Source of the DNA: Acidobacteriota bacterium
GTDB taxonomy: Bacteria > Acidobacteriota > Terriglobia > Bryobacterales > Bryobacteraceae
Direction: 5' to 3'
Length of the DNA: 34,711 bases
Assembly (NCBI GenBank): GCA_026394075.1
Contig: JAPKYX010000169.1
Span: 1 to 34,711, forward strand
Both the position numbers and the translations under genes were made by a program. The notes under the pieces were generated by a model that was not told the origin of the DNA, searched no databases, and saw only the letters and a program-made list of their open reading frames with translations. This document shows positions 8,010-16,053 of the stretch, piece by piece (within the stretch, counting starts at the first letter, position 1; each line of letters starts with the position of its first letter).

Positions 8010-9862
8010 CGGGAGGCCCCTCCCGCCAGCGCCCACGCTAGAACTGCAGCCAGACCGGCCAAAAATATCAGTGCATAGGATTGCAAGGACCCGGTCTGCA
8101 GCAGACGCACGGGGTAGGAAACCGCTTTCACCAAGAACCCCGTCAGGCGCACCAAGCCATCGACGACGCCCGCGTCGAACATGCGCGATAGACGGCCCAC
8201 GCTGCGGGTAAGCAGCGCAAAGCCGTTCACTGCGCCATCAATGATGCTGCGGTCCAGCCGTCCCAGCAGCTCGCCGCCACCTTGTGCCGCGCCCCGAATA
8301 AAGATGGCCTGGGCGGCTTGATCGACATACCAGCCACGCTCAAACAAGAAGTACAGCGGCGACAGGAACCGCCACCGGAAATGGGCCATCGCGATGCCGC
8401 TGGCGGCGGCTCCAATGGCCACGCCCATCAGCACGTACTCCATCGATTGATGATCGGAATTGTGCAAACCCAGTGGCAGCCACCCGGCCACCACGCTCCC
8501 CAGGGCCAGCACGGCCAGCGGGGCCCGCATGGTCAACGGGAGCGAGTGCGGCTCGGCGTGGTGCGATTCACCCAGAAAGGTCATGGTGATCAGCCGCCAC
8601 ATGTAGAACGCCGTCAGCAGCGAAGTGGCAATGCCGAACGCCCACAGCGAAGGTGAGGTCTTGAAGGCCAGCCAGAGAATCTGATCCTTCGACACAAAGC
8701 CCGCCAGTCCAGGTACGCCCGCGATGGCTAGCGTGCCGATCACCATGGTCCAGAACGCAAAGGGGAACTGCTTCTTCAGGCCTCCCATTCGCCGCATGTC
8801 CTGCTCCCCATCCAGCGAGTGGATCACCGCACCGGCACACAGGAACAGCAGTGCCTTAAAGAAGGCATGGGTGAACAAGTGGAACAAGGCCGCATCATAG
8901 GCTCCGACGCCCAGCGCGATAAACATCAGGCCCAACTGGCTGACGGTGGAATAGGCCAGCACGCGCTTGATGTCGTTCTGCACCAGGGCAATGGTGGCCG
9001 CCAGCAGTGCTGTCACCGCGCCCACCACTGAGATTACCGCCAGCACCTGCGGGGCCGCGTTGAATACCGGGGCGCAGCGCACAATCAGGAAGACGCCGGC
9101 CGTCACCATGGTGGCGGCGTGGATCAGGGCGGACACGGGCGTCGGGCCTTCCATCGCATCGGGCAGCCAGATCGCAAAGGGATACTGCGCGCTCTTGCCC
9201 ATGGCGGCCAGCAGCAGCAAAACTGCGGCCGTGGCGGCCCACTCCGGTGCCAGTTGCGGCAGAAACTCGCGATACCGCAAAGTGCCGGTCTGGGCCAGGA
9301 TGGTGAACATGGCCAGCAGGTAAGCGGCATCCGCGACGCGGTTGGTCAGGAACGCCTTGTTCGCCGCGTTGCCGGCGGCAGGCCGATCGACGTAAAAGCC
9401 GATCAGCAGATAGCTGGACAGGCCCACGCCCTCCCACCCGGCAAAGGTCAGCGCCAGGTTGTTCGACATCACCAGCAGCAGCATGAAGAACACGAACAGG
9501 TTGAGGTAGCCGAAGAACCGGGCCACTCCGGCTTCATGCTCCATGTAGCCGCAGGAGTAGAGATGGATCAAGAAACCGATGCCGGTGATCACCAGCATCA
9601 GCAGAGCGCTGGATGAATCGATGAGCACGGCGAAATCCGCGCCGAGGCCCGGCATCCAGGTGCCGTAAATGATCTCCCGGCCCGTTTCGCCCCCCGGCGC
9701 CGGCTGCAGCAACAGGACGACCGTCGCCGCAAACGCCAAGCCCACCGTGGTGCAACAGATCAGCTGGACCAGCAGCCGTGGCATGCGCCGCCCGGCCAGC
9801 AGCATGGCCGCCGCCCCCGCCAGCGGCAACAGCAAAATCAACGCCGCCAGGGTCTCTACCAT
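8006..9862 (-). CDS. nuoL: NADH-quinone oxidoreductase subunit L
   Basis: NuoL is the distal antiporter-like subunit, with the long lateral helix that runs along the membrane arm. From the ATG at 9860-9862 it has 618 residues, close to the 613 of E. coli. The open frame extends to 10207, but that extension is nuoK read in another frame. Features: [16 protein letters not shown] with the channel Glu, [30 protein letters not shown] with the Lys, and [15 protein letters not shown]. The start codon lies inside the end of nuoK (seven-base overlap) and the stop overlaps nuoM by four bases. Confidence 0.96.
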   Translation of the reverse strand: MVETLAALILLLPLAGAAAMLLAGRRMPRLLVQLICCTTVGLAFAATVVLLLQPAPGGETGREIIYGTWMPGLGADFAVLIDSSSALLMLVITGIGFLIHLYSCGYMEHEAGVARFFGYLNLFVFFMLLLVMSNNLALTFAGWEGVGLSSYLLIGFYVDRPAAGNAANKAFLTNRVADAAYLLAMFTILAQTGTLRYREFLPQLAPEWAATAAVLLLLAAMGKSAQYPFAIWLPDAMEGPTPVSALIHAATMVTAGVFLIVRCAPVFNAAPQVLAVISVVGAVTALLAATIALVQNDIKRVLAYSTVSQLGLMFIALGVGAYDAALFHLFTHAFFKALLFLCAGAVIHSLDGEQDMRRMGGLKKQFPFAFWTMVIGTLAIAGVPGLAGFVSKDQILWLAFKTSPSLWAFGIATSLLTAFYMWRLITMTFLGESHHAEPHSLPLTMRAPLAVLALGSVVAGWLPLGLHNSDHQSMEYVLMGVAIGAAASGIAMAHFRWRFLSPLYFLFERGWYVDQAAQAIFIRGAAQGGGELLGRLDRSIIDGAVNGFALLTRSVGRLSRMFDAGVVDGLVRLTGFLVKAVSYPVRLLQTGSLQSYALIFLAGLAAVLAWALAGGASR

Positions 9863-10179
9863 TTCAGTAGATCCACTTCGTCGGCATTCACCGTGCCCTT
9901 GTTCCGGTAGAGCGCGATCAGGATACCCAAGCCCACCGCGGCTTCCGCGACCGCCACTGCGATGACGAAAATCGCGAATACCTGGCCGTGCAACTGACCC
10001 AGGTGTTTCGAGAAGGCGATCAGGTTGATGTTGACCGCATTCAGGATCAGTTCCACCGACATCAGAATCACCACCACATTGCGGCGCGTCAGCACGCCCA
10101 CGGTACCGATCAGCATCAAGGCGGCGCTGAGTGCCAGGTAGTGTCCCAAGCCGATCGTGGTCAAGCTTAGCCCGGTCAT
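9856..10179 (-). CDS. nuoK: NADH-quinone oxidoreductase subunit K
   Basis: NuoK is a small three-helix membrane subunit with two buried Glu residues in the proton path. The 107-residue protein has both: [18 protein letters not shown] (first Glu) and [19 protein letters not shown] (second Glu). The length matches the family. Its ATG overlaps the nuoJ stop (ATGA, 10176-10179) and its own stop overlaps the nuoL start, so the three genes are translationally linked. Confidence 0.97.
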   Translation of the reverse strand: MTGLSLTTIGLGHYLALSAALMLIGTVGVLTRRNVVVILMSVELILNAVNINLIAFSKHLGQLHGQVFAIFVIAVAVAEAAVGLGILIALYRNKGTVNADEVDLLKW

Positions 10180-10715
10180 GCTTGGACTCCCTTGGCTGGG
10201 GTCTCACCAGTCCCGGGGCTGGGCTTCGGCCGCGCCATCAGCACGCTGCCCACGATGGCCACCAGCAACAGTAAAGAGATCGCTTCAAACGGAACCAGGT
10301 ACTCGCTGAACAACAGGTCGGCCAAGCGTTCCGTGTTGCCGCCTGTGGCGCCTGATGAATCACCGGCCGGACCCGGCCAAGGCTTATCAACCGCCCAGCG
10401 GAGGCCGATAGCTCCCGTGCCCACCGCCAGTGCGACTCCCAGCCACCAGCCCTTGATAAAGTGCCGCTCCTGGCGCGATTCGTCCAGGTTGATCAGCATG
10501 ATCACAAATAGGAACAACAGCATCACGCCGCCGATGTAGAGAATGATCTGCGTCGCAAACAGAAACTCCGCCCGCAGCAGCAAGTACAGCCCCGCTGTGC
10601 CCAGCAGCGACACGATCAGCGCCACCGCGCAATGCACGGCATTACGCAGGGCTACCGTCAACACCGCACCGGCCAGCACCATCAACGCGAAGATCCAGAA
10701 GAAAGCTGCGTCCAC
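10176..10715 (-). CDS. nuoJ: NADH-quinone oxidoreductase subunit J
   Basis: NuoJ is a five-helix membrane subunit of complex I. The 179-residue protein shows the typical [22 protein letters not shown] segment and [24 protein letters not shown], including the pi-bulge Tyr-Ile-Gly-Gly region of the third helix. It is read from a GTG at 10713-10715, with GAGAGAGG some 15 bases upstream. There is a 55-base gap after nuoI, the longest gap inside the operon, and a four-base overlap into nuoK. Confidence 0.95.
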   Translation of the reverse strand: MDAAFFWIFALMVLAGAVLTVALRNAVHCAVALIVSLLGTAGLYLLLRAEFLFATQIILYIGGVMLLFLFVIMLINLDESRQERHFIKGWWLGVALAVGTGAIGLRWAVDKPWPGPAGDSSGATGGNTERLADLLFSEYLVPFEAISLLLLVAIVGSVLMARPKPSPGTGETPAKGVQA

Positions 10716-10770
10716 GGGCTTGGCTATTGGCCTCTCTCGCGTTGTTCAACCAATTGGGCGGCAGGGTGGC

Positions 10771-11232
10771 TCATTGGCGGTACTCGGTAGGCCGGGGCCC
10801 TTCTTCCAGCATCTGGCGATCCCAGATCTGACCGCCGCGCGTGTAGCTGGCCAGCTCAAAATCCTGGGTCAACTCCAACGCATCCACCGGGCAGGCATCT
10901 TCGCACAGACCACAAAACATGCAGCGCGACAGGTCGTAGGTGAAGGTGGTCAGCTGCTTGCGCTTCTTCTCGTCGCGCACAAATCCCACCACGATCAGGT
11001 TTTCCGGGCAGGCGATCTTGCACAGGTCGCAGGCGATGCACAGGGTCTCATTGGTCACCGGATGGATGTTCAGCCGGGGTGCTCCGCGATAGCGTTCCGC
11101 CACGGCCGGCCGCGTCAGCGGGTACTGTTCCGTGTAGATGTTCTTGGGATGCTGATGGCGGAAGGTGATCCACAGGCCTTCCAGCAGGTCCAGCAACAAC
11201 GCTTTCTTCAGAAACTCAATCACGGTCTTCAT
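10771..11232 (-). CDS. nuoI: NADH-quinone oxidoreductase subunit I (2 x 4Fe-4S)
   Basis: NuoI carries clusters N6a and N6b, which pass electrons from the upper peripheral arm to NuoB and the quinone site. The 153-residue protein has both motifs intact: CIACDLCKIACP and CMFCGLCEDACP. The N-terminal LEGLWITFRHQHPKNIYTEQYP is also typical. It starts three bases after the nuoD stop. It directly follows nuoD here, with no E, F, G or H between them. Confidence 0.96.
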   Translation of the reverse strand: MKTVIEFLKKALLLDLLEGLWITFRHQHPKNIYTEQYPLTRPAVAERYRGAPRLNIHPVTNETLCIACDLCKIACPENLIVVGFVRDEKKRKQLTTFTYDLSRCMFCGLCEDACPVDALELTQDFELASYTRGGQIWDRQMLEEGPRPTEYRQ

Positions 11233-11235
11233 TGG

Positions 11236-12342
11236 CTAGCGGTCCACTTCTCCCATCACGCAGTCGATCGATCCAATTATCGCTACTACATCCGCCACCA
11301 GTGCTCCCCGAGCCATGTTGTCAAGCGCCTGGAGGTTCAGAAAACTCGGCGGCCGGACCCGGACCCGGTACGGGTGGATGGTTCCATCACTGACGATGAA
11401 ATAGCCAAGCTCGCCCTTGGGGGCCTCAATCGGCAAATATGCTTCGCCGATGGGCGGCTTGATCACCTTCATGCCCCGCGCGACAATCGGGCCTTCCGGG
11501 ATCCGGGCCACGGCCTGTTCAATGATCCGCACACTTTGCCTCATCTCTTCGATGCGGACCAGATACCGGTCCAGCGTATCGCCTCGGGTGCCGGTGGGGA
11601 TCTCAAACTCGTAGTTCTGGTAGCCCGAATAGGGCATCGCCCGCCGGACGTCCCAGGCCAAGCCCGAAGCGCGCAGCATGGGGCCGGTCACCCCCAACTG
11701 CTTGCACTCGTCCACGGTCAGCAGGCCAACGCCTTCCAGGCGGTCCCGCCAGATTCGATTGCCGGTCAACAGCCGGTCGTACTCGTCGATCTTGCCGGGG
11801 AACATCGCGCAGAACGCTCGGACTTCTTCTTCAAAGCCGGCATAAAGCTGATATTGCAACCCGCCAATGCGGAAAGCATGGGTGGTGAGGCGCGCGCCGC
11901 AGTAGTTCTCGAAGATCTTCAGGACCTCTTCGCGTTCGCGCATCGTGTAGAACAGCGGCGTGATCGCGCCAATGTCTAGCGCGTGCGTCCCCAGCCACAG
12001 CAGATGGCTGGCAATCCGGTTCAGCTCCGTCAGGATCACCCGCGCCACCTGCGCCCGCTCCGGAGCCGTGACACCCATCAGCTTCTCTACCGCCAGGCAG
12101 TAGCCCAGGCCGTTTGAGACCGCGGAAACATAGTCCATGCGGTCCACGTAGGGGGCGAACATGGCGTAGGTACGGTTCTCGGCAATCTTCTCGACGCCGC
12201 GGTGCAGGTAGCCGATCACGCATTCCGTGCCCGTCACCCGCTCCCCGTCCAGCTTCAGGATCACCCGCAGGACACCGTGGGTGGACGGGTGCTGCGGACC
12301 CATGTTCAGGACTAGCTCATTGGACTCAAAAGCCGTAGTCAT
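11236..12342 (-). CDS. nuoD: NADH-quinone oxidoreductase subunit D
   Basis: NuoD is the 49-kDa subunit that lines the quinone-binding cavity with NuoB. The 368-residue protein shows [15 protein letters not shown] at the N-terminus, [16 protein letters not shown] (quinone-site His region), [14 protein letters not shown] (quinone-site Tyr in the usual neighbourhood), and the C-terminal [18 protein letters not shown]. It is a stand-alone NuoD, not a NuoCD fusion. It begins 15 bases after the nuoC stop and is followed three bases later by nuoI. Confidence 0.97.
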   Translation of the reverse strand: MTTAFESNELVLNMGPQHPSTHGVLRVILKLDGERVTGTECVIGYLHRGVEKIAENRTYAMFAPYVDRMDYVSAVSNGLGYCLAVEKLMGVTAPERAQVARVILTELNRIASHLLWLGTHALDIGAITPLFYTMREREEVLKIFENYCGARLTTHAFRIGGLQYQLYAGFEEEVRAFCAMFPGKIDEYDRLLTGNRIWRDRLEGVGLLTVDECKQLGVTGPMLRASGLAWDVRRAMPYSGYQNYEFEIPTGTRGDTLDRYLVRIEEMRQSVRIIEQAVARIPEGPIVARGMKVIKPPIGEAYLPIEAPKGELGYFIVSDGTIHPYRVRVRPPSFLNLQALDNMARGALVADVVAIIGSIDCVMGEVDR

Positions 12343-12357
12343 CGCTTGGCGGCCGCC

Positions 12358-12786
12358 CTACTGCCCACTCTCTATCCCCAGGTTGGCCTGCACCCAGGCG
12401 TTGTCCATCTGCGTCAAGCCGTACTCCCGCCGCAGGGGGTGGCCCACCCAACCGTCGGGCAATAAAATGCGCTTCATGTCCGGGTGGCCCGCAAAGGTCA
12501 GCCCGAACATGTCATATAGCTCCCGCTCCAGCCAGTTGGCTCCGGAAAACAGACCCGTCGCGGAGGGCAGCGGTGCCTCGCCGCTGGACGCCACTTTTAC
12601 AACCACTTCCGCATTATCGGTCAGCCGCCGCAATCGGTAGATCGCCTCAAACCGGGACTCACGCTGTGGATAATCGACGGCGGTCAGGTCCACCAGGAAG
12701 TCAAACCCTTCCTGCTTGTAGAGTTCCAGCCGTGCCAGCAGAGCGGCAGAGGACACTTCGATCTGGAGAGCAGAGATTTCTGACAC
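12358..12786 (-). CDS. nuoC: NADH-quinone oxidoreductase subunit C
   Basis: NuoC is the 30-kDa peripheral-arm subunit that contacts NuoD. The 142-residue protein has FDFLVDLTAVDYPQR, RFEAIYRLR, and the signature NWLERELYDMFGLTFAGHPDMKRILLPDGWVGHPLRREY. It starts with GTG (12784-12786) after AAGGG. It is the first gene of the operon visible here: upstream lies a terminator and then an unrelated PEP-CTERM gene, so nuoA and nuoB, which usually precede it, are not at this site. I see no strong promoter in the roughly 75 bases between the terminator and the GTG. Confidence 0.95.
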   Translation of the reverse strand: MSEISALQIEVSSAALLARLELYKQEGFDFLVDLTAVDYPQRESRFEAIYRLRRLTDNAEVVVKVASSGEAPLPSATGLFSGANWLERELYDMFGLTFAGHPDMKRILLPDGWVGHPLRREYGLTQMDNAWVQANLGIESGQ

Positions 12787-12861
12787 TGAACCCTTAATTT
12801 TAGAAGGTTCGCCCCGGCAAACGCACCGCTCCGCAACGGGAGGGGAAAACTAGGGCTTCAA

Positions 12862-12893
12862 TGCAAAACGGGCCCACCGAATGGTAGGCCCGT
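12862..12893 (-). terminator. Intrinsic terminator of the first PEP-CTERM gene
   Basis: On the minus strand ACGGGCCTACC pairs with GGTGGGCCCGT (one G-U pair) around an ATTC loop, followed by TTTTGCATT. It lies about 60 bases after the PEP-CTERM stop and about 80 bases before the nuoC start, so it should insulate the nuo operon from the gene upstream. Confidence 0.9.
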
Positions 12894-12953
12894 CTGATTA
12901 CAACACTATCGTTTAGAAGCCAACTACCCACTCTCGTGGGCGATTCCAACTTC

Positions 12954-13682
12954 CTAGGCCGAACGCCGACGATACAGAGCGCCGAAGCCCACCAACGCGA
13001 TGCCAATCAAGGCAAACGTGGCCGGCTCAGGAACTGCGGACGGCAGGATCTCGAGGGTTCCGTTGAAGGCCACGTTGCTCGAACCCGCCGGCATCACTGC
13101 GTCGAATTCCAACACCAAGCCCAAGCTGCTGACCGTCCTCGGTCCGAAAGCCACATAAGGCCCGACACCACCGCTATTGGTGTTATCGTTCGACTTGGTC
13201 AAGGTGCCGCCGGCCGCGATGGACGTGTCCGCCACGGTGACGAAACCTTCAGGGACGATATTCGCATTCACGTCCGGCCACGGCACGTAGGCCTTCACCG
13301 AAACGTTCTTGATCGAGGAGGCACCAGTACCCCTCTTTGTGGTTAATGTGTATCCCGCAGAATTAAAGATCTGGGCATATGTGTCGCTGAAGATCGGAAT
13401 GTCGAACTTGACGACGTGCTTGCCGCTCTTGGACGTGTTGTACGTCCAGGAGATGAACGGATCCTTGTCCCAGGTGGCTGAATACGAGAAACCGGTTCCC
13501 GACAGATCTCCACCGATCCAGGTTCCAGTCTTGTCAATGACTTCAAACGTCTCCTCGACAACGCGTCTTCCGTCGAGATCAACCGTCAGGTGGCCAGCAT
13601 TCGAATCCTGAACTTGGACCAAGATGGAGCCAAACATCATCGGCGCACAGGCCAAAAGAAGAGGCAAAAACAAACGATACAT
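12954..13682 (-). CDS. PEP-CTERM exported protein, paralogue 1
   Basis: The ATG at 13680-13682 is preceded by GGAGG at seven bases; the upstream start of the open frame has no such site. The 242-residue protein begins with a signal peptide (MYRLFLPLLLACAPMMFGS). It ends with a classic sorting signal: VPEPATF, a hydrophobic helix and YRRRSA. In PEP-CTERM systems an exosortase recognises this tail in the inner membrane. The body shares blocks with the next two genes: WDKDPFISWTY, a stretch ending IFNSAGYTLT, AYVPWPD, and SNDNTNSGGVGPYVAFGP. No enzymatic motif is visible. It has its own promoter-like element and terminator. The function is unknown; an extracellular or surface matrix role is only a guess from the sorting signal. 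Confidence 0.88.
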   Translation of the reverse strand: MYRLFLPLLLACAPMMFGSILVQVQDSNAGHLTVDLDGRRVVEETFEVIDKTGTWIGGDLSGTGFSYSATWDKDPFISWTYNTSKSGKHVVKFDIPIFSDTYAQIFNSAGYTLTTKRGTGASSIKNVSVKAYVPWPDVNANIVPEGFVTVADTSIAAGGTLTKSNDNTNSGGVGPYVAFGPRTVSSLGLVLEFDAVMPAGSSNVAFNGTLEILPSAVPEPATFALIGIALVGFGALYRRRSA

Positions 13683-13745
13683 TAAATTTCCTCCATACTT
13701 TACATGATCGAGCATACTTCACCCGATTCTTTCTGTACCTAGATC

Positions 13746-13774
13746 AGTCTAAGGTGCTCTAGTACCGCTGTCAA
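13746..13774 (-). promoter_or_regulatory. Promoter-like element of PEP-CTERM paralogue 1
   Basis: On the minus strand TTGACA (13769-13774) is followed after exactly 17 bases by TAGACT (13746-13751). A GTACTA hexamer (TAGTAC on the plus strand, 13760-13765) lies inside the spacer. Transcription from here would give a leader of about 57 bases. Confidence 0.6.
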
Positions 13775-13848
13775 TCGCTATTTCACAAAAGTCTTGCTTT
13801 TGCGCTGCATTTGTCCCCTTTTCCAAGGTGATACGGAGAGCGACCCTG

Positions 13849-13880
13849 AATGCAAAAGGCCCCCGGACAGGGAGCCTTTT
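13849..13880 (-). terminator. Intrinsic terminator of PEP-CTERM paralogue 2
   Basis: On the minus strand AAAAGGCTCCC pairs with GGGGGCCTTTT around a TGTCC loop, with one mismatch, followed by GCATTC. The A-run and T-run flank the stem, so it could also work in the plus direction. It lies about 55 bases after the paralogue 2 stop. Confidence 0.85.
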
Positions 13881-13933
13881 CCTCTTTATTTTCTATCAGC
13901 TGTCCGCGGGGTGGGGCCAGCTGTCCGCCCGAT

Positions 13934-14677
13934 CTACCCGCGCCGCCGCGCAGTGAACAGGGCGAATGTGGTCAACGCCATCCCCAATAGGCCGAAAGTG
14001 GCTGGCTCCGGCACAGGCTGGATGTCCAGCTGCCCGTTCAGCCCCAAGCGATCATTGGCGCCCAGCGTGGCGTTAAAGCTAATGACCACCCCCATCGACA
14101 CGACGTTCTTGATGGGCATAATCACGTAGTCACCCACGCCACCCGAATTTGTGTTGTCGTTGGAGACGGTCTTGCTTCCCTTGATGCCCGTCGAACCCTT
14201 CACCGTGGTCTGGCCCACTGGCACCTCGTTGCCTGCCAAGTCTGGCCAGGGAAGATAAGCCTTTTCAACAACATTGGTGACTGTGGCACCCTTTCCCCTG
14301 ACGTCGCCGGTGATCGTATAGCCAGCGGAGGTGAAGATGTAGCCGTACTGATCGGCCAGGATATTGATGTTGAACTTTAGCGTCTGTGGGCCGCTCTTGG
14401 TGGTGGTGAAGCTCCAGGTCAACACCGGGTCTACGTCCCAGGACACGCTCCAGATAAAGCCATTCTTCGCCAGCGATGCGGCCCCGAACGCGTCACCCGC
14501 GGCCAGCGGATTGTAGGAAAATGCGTTCCCGGTCTTGGTGTTCTGGGCAAATGAGACGGTCGGCAGGCTATTGATTGTCACCCCCCCAAACCCATAGAGA
14601 GGGGTAATGGGCGTGGCCAGCGCCACCGAAGCGAGTGTGACCATTCCCAAAGCGATCAGCTTGAAGCTGGGTATCAT
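13934..14677 (-). CDS. PEP-CTERM exported protein, paralogue 2
   Basis: Translation is taken from the ATG at 14675-14677, which follows AAGGAG; eight upstream in-frame codons are dropped. The 247-residue product has a signal peptide (MIPSFKLIALGMVTLASVALA) and a C-terminal VPEPATFGLLGMA...ARRRG sorting tail. The body matches paralogues 1 and 3 in the same order: WSVSWDVDPVLTWSFTTTKSG, IFTSAGYTITG, KGATVTN, AYLPWPD, GIKGSKTVSNDNTNSGGVGDY and an ISFNATLGA...LNGQL segment near the tail. It shows no recognisable catalytic motif. It is about as distant from paralogue 1 as from paralogue 3 by eye, suggesting old duplications followed by divergence. Confidence 0.88.
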   Translation of the reverse strand: MIPSFKLIALGMVTLASVALATPITPLYGFGGVTINSLPTVSFAQNTKTGNAFSYNPLAAGDAFGAASLAKNGFIWSVSWDVDPVLTWSFTTTKSGPQTLKFNINILADQYGYIFTSAGYTITGDVRGKGATVTNVVEKAYLPWPDLAGNEVPVGQTTVKGSTGIKGSKTVSNDNTNSGGVGDYVIMPIKNVVSMGVVISFNATLGANDRLGLNGQLDIQPVPEPATFGLLGMALTTFALFTARRRG

Positions 14678-14836
14678 TTTTCGAGGCTCCTTAAGTGTCA
14701 ATGAATTAATGACATTCCAGCGAATGCCGGGCGGGATACAGCCGGGAGGCAGAGAACACAGGTAGCCACCGATGCGCTCGAGCAGGAGGCTGCTGCTCCC
14801 AGAGCGTCTGAATCCATTTGTACGACGACCGTCTTA

Positions 14837-14865
14837 AGGCTACGGCTGATGCGTACTAGTGTCAA
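14837..14865 (-). promoter_or_regulatory. Promoter-like element of PEP-CTERM paralogue 2
   Basis: On the minus strand TTGACA (14860-14865) is followed after 17 bases by TAGCCT (14837-14842). A TAGTAC hexamer (14853-14858) lies in the spacer right behind the -35. The leader would be about 150 bases, longer than for the other two paralogues, so a second, closer promoter cannot be excluded. Confidence 0.5.
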
Positions 14866-14931
14866 GCAAAAAGATAGCCCGATATCGAAAGATAGCCTGG
14901 ACTCGCAGCGGCACTTAGGGCCGCACAAATG

Positions 14932-14960
14932 CCCCAAGGCTCGCAGAGCGAGCCTTGGGG
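14932..14960 (-). terminator. Perfect 13-bp hairpin, terminator of PEP-CTERM paralogue 3
   Basis: CCCCAAGGCTCGC (14932-14944) and GCGAGCCTTGGGG (14948-14960) are exact complements around a three-base loop. On the minus strand the stem is followed by CATTTG, only a weak U-run. It lies about 80 bases after the paralogue 3 stop and before the paralogue 2 promoter element. Confidence 0.75.
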
Positions 14961-15039
14961 GTTACTTCAATTGGATTAGTACTACCGGCTTTGGACCTAG
15001 CCCACTTGCGCGGAGAGGTACCGCCGCCGGTTTCGAGAA

Positions 15040-15774
15040 CTAGGCGCGGCGGCGAGCCACGGCACCCAGTGCCACCAGGGCTGCGCCGATCAGGCCAAAG
15101 GTGGCTGGCTCGGGCACGGGCGGTGCGTCCTTCTCGATGGTCAGCGTGCCATTCAAGGACAGCTGATCGCCCGCAGTGAGGGTGGACTCAAACGAGATCT
15201 TGACACCCATCTTCAAGGGGGTCACGGCCGGGCCGAAGGCCACGAACGGACCGACGCCACCCAGGTTGGAGTTGTCGTTGCTATCGGTCTTGGTGCCCTT
15301 CACGCCGGAAACGCCCGGAACGGAAACGTCACCCACCGGGATATAGGTTCCCGGGTAGGGCACGTAGGCCTGCACGGTGAAGTTCTTGATGCCCGCGCCC
15401 TTGCTGTTCTTCGTGCCCGTCAGCGAGTAGCCGGCCGAGTTGAAGATCTGGTTGTAGGCGTCCGGAACGATGTCAATCTCGAAGTCAATGGTCTGCAGGC
15501 CATTGATGACGGTGGTGTAGCTCCACGATAAGGTGGGGTCCACGTTCCAGCTGAGGGCCCACTCGTAGCCGTTGGCCCGCAGGCTGCTGTCACCCTTCAC
15601 GCTGCCCAGCTTGGTGGGGATGTCAAAGACTTCGCCGGAGGAGGCGTCGTTGCCAAACTTGAACGAAGCGCTGCCGCTGCCGGAAAAGGGTGTGGAATCG
15701 AAAGTGGTGATGGTGACGGCGAACATGCTGCTGGACAGCAGCATGGCCCCCGCCAGGATATTGGTGATTTTCAT
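15040..15774 (-). CDS. PEP-CTERM exported protein, paralogue 3
   Basis: The 244-residue protein has a signal peptide (MKITNILAGAMLLSSSMFA) and a C-terminal VPEPATFGLIGAA...ARRRA sorting tail. The central region carries the family blocks WALSWNVDPTLSWSYTT, IFNSAGYSLTG, KGAGIKN, AYVPYPG, GVKGTKTDSNDNSNLGGVGPFVAFGP and ISFESTLTAGDQLSLNGTL. AAGGAG lies 13 bases ahead of the ATG, a slightly long spacing. A promoter-like element is at 15854-15882. The region upstream is the most repeat-rich non-coding stretch of the window, which suggests this copy is the most regulated of the three. The function is unknown. Confidence 0.88.
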   Translation of the reverse strand: MKITNILAGAMLLSSSMFAVTITTFDSTPFSGSGSASFKFGNDASSGEVFDIPTKLGSVKGDSSLRANGYEWALSWNVDPTLSWSYTTVINGLQTIDFEIDIVPDAYNQIFNSAGYSLTGTKNSKGAGIKNFTVQAYVPYPGTYIPVGDVSVPGVSGVKGTKTDSNDNSNLGGVGPFVAFGPAVTPLKMGVKISFESTLTAGDQLSLNGTLTIEKDAPPVPEPATFGLIGAALVALGAVARRRA

Positions 15775-15853
15775 TTCGCTATTGATGCTCCTTGTAATTC
15801 TCCCGGCGACTCATTCACTCCGTCTGAGTAAATGATTCTCCAGGGACAAACCA

Positions 15854-15882
15854 AGGTTATGAGGCAAGATCAAAGTAGTCAA
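15854..15882 (-). promoter_or_regulatory. Promoter-like element of PEP-CTERM paralogue 3
   Basis: On the minus strand TTGACT (15877-15882) is followed after 17 bases by TAACCT (15854-15859), the same layout as ahead of paralogues 1 and 2. Here the nearest TAGTAC hexamer (15901-15906) lies 18 bases upstream of the -35 rather than in the spacer. The leader would be about 73 bases. Confidence 0.5.
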
Positions 15883-15894
15883 CGCAAAGTAGTC
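15871..15894. repeat. Direct repeat CAAAGTAGTC, 14-base period
   Basis: CAAAGTAGTC occurs at 15871-15880 and again at 15885-15894. The first copy overlaps the -35 of the paralogue 3 promoter-like element and the second lies just upstream of it, a usual place for an activator or response-regulator site. Confidence 0.5.
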
Positions 15895-16053
15895 CCTCTC
15901 GTACTAGACACTGAGTACCATCCTGCACGGGAACAAGTGCCTTCAGTAGTACCTTGGTTATCCATCCATTCGCGGCAAGTACTTGTAAAATAGCCATATA
16001 CGCCGAAGGCGAGAATCCCGCAAAAGTGAATGGGCCGAATTGGCCAGAGGTTC

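Noticed and set aside
9863..10207. N-terminal extension of nuoL by about 115 codons
   Set aside because: The added residues are nuoK read in another frame. The nuoL family begins at the ATG of 9860-9862.
10543..11979. A 478-codon plus-strand open frame opposite nuoJ, nuoI and nuoD
   Set aside because: The minus strand holds highly conserved complex I subunits with intact motifs. The plus frame has no ribosome-binding site and no recognisable domain, and is explained by GC-rich codon bias.
14698..14937. 79-codon minus-strand open frame in the leader of PEP-CTERM paralogue 2
   Set aside because: It starts upstream of the promoter-like element, has no ribosome-binding site and shows a Ser/Cys/Ala-rich sequence without a domain.
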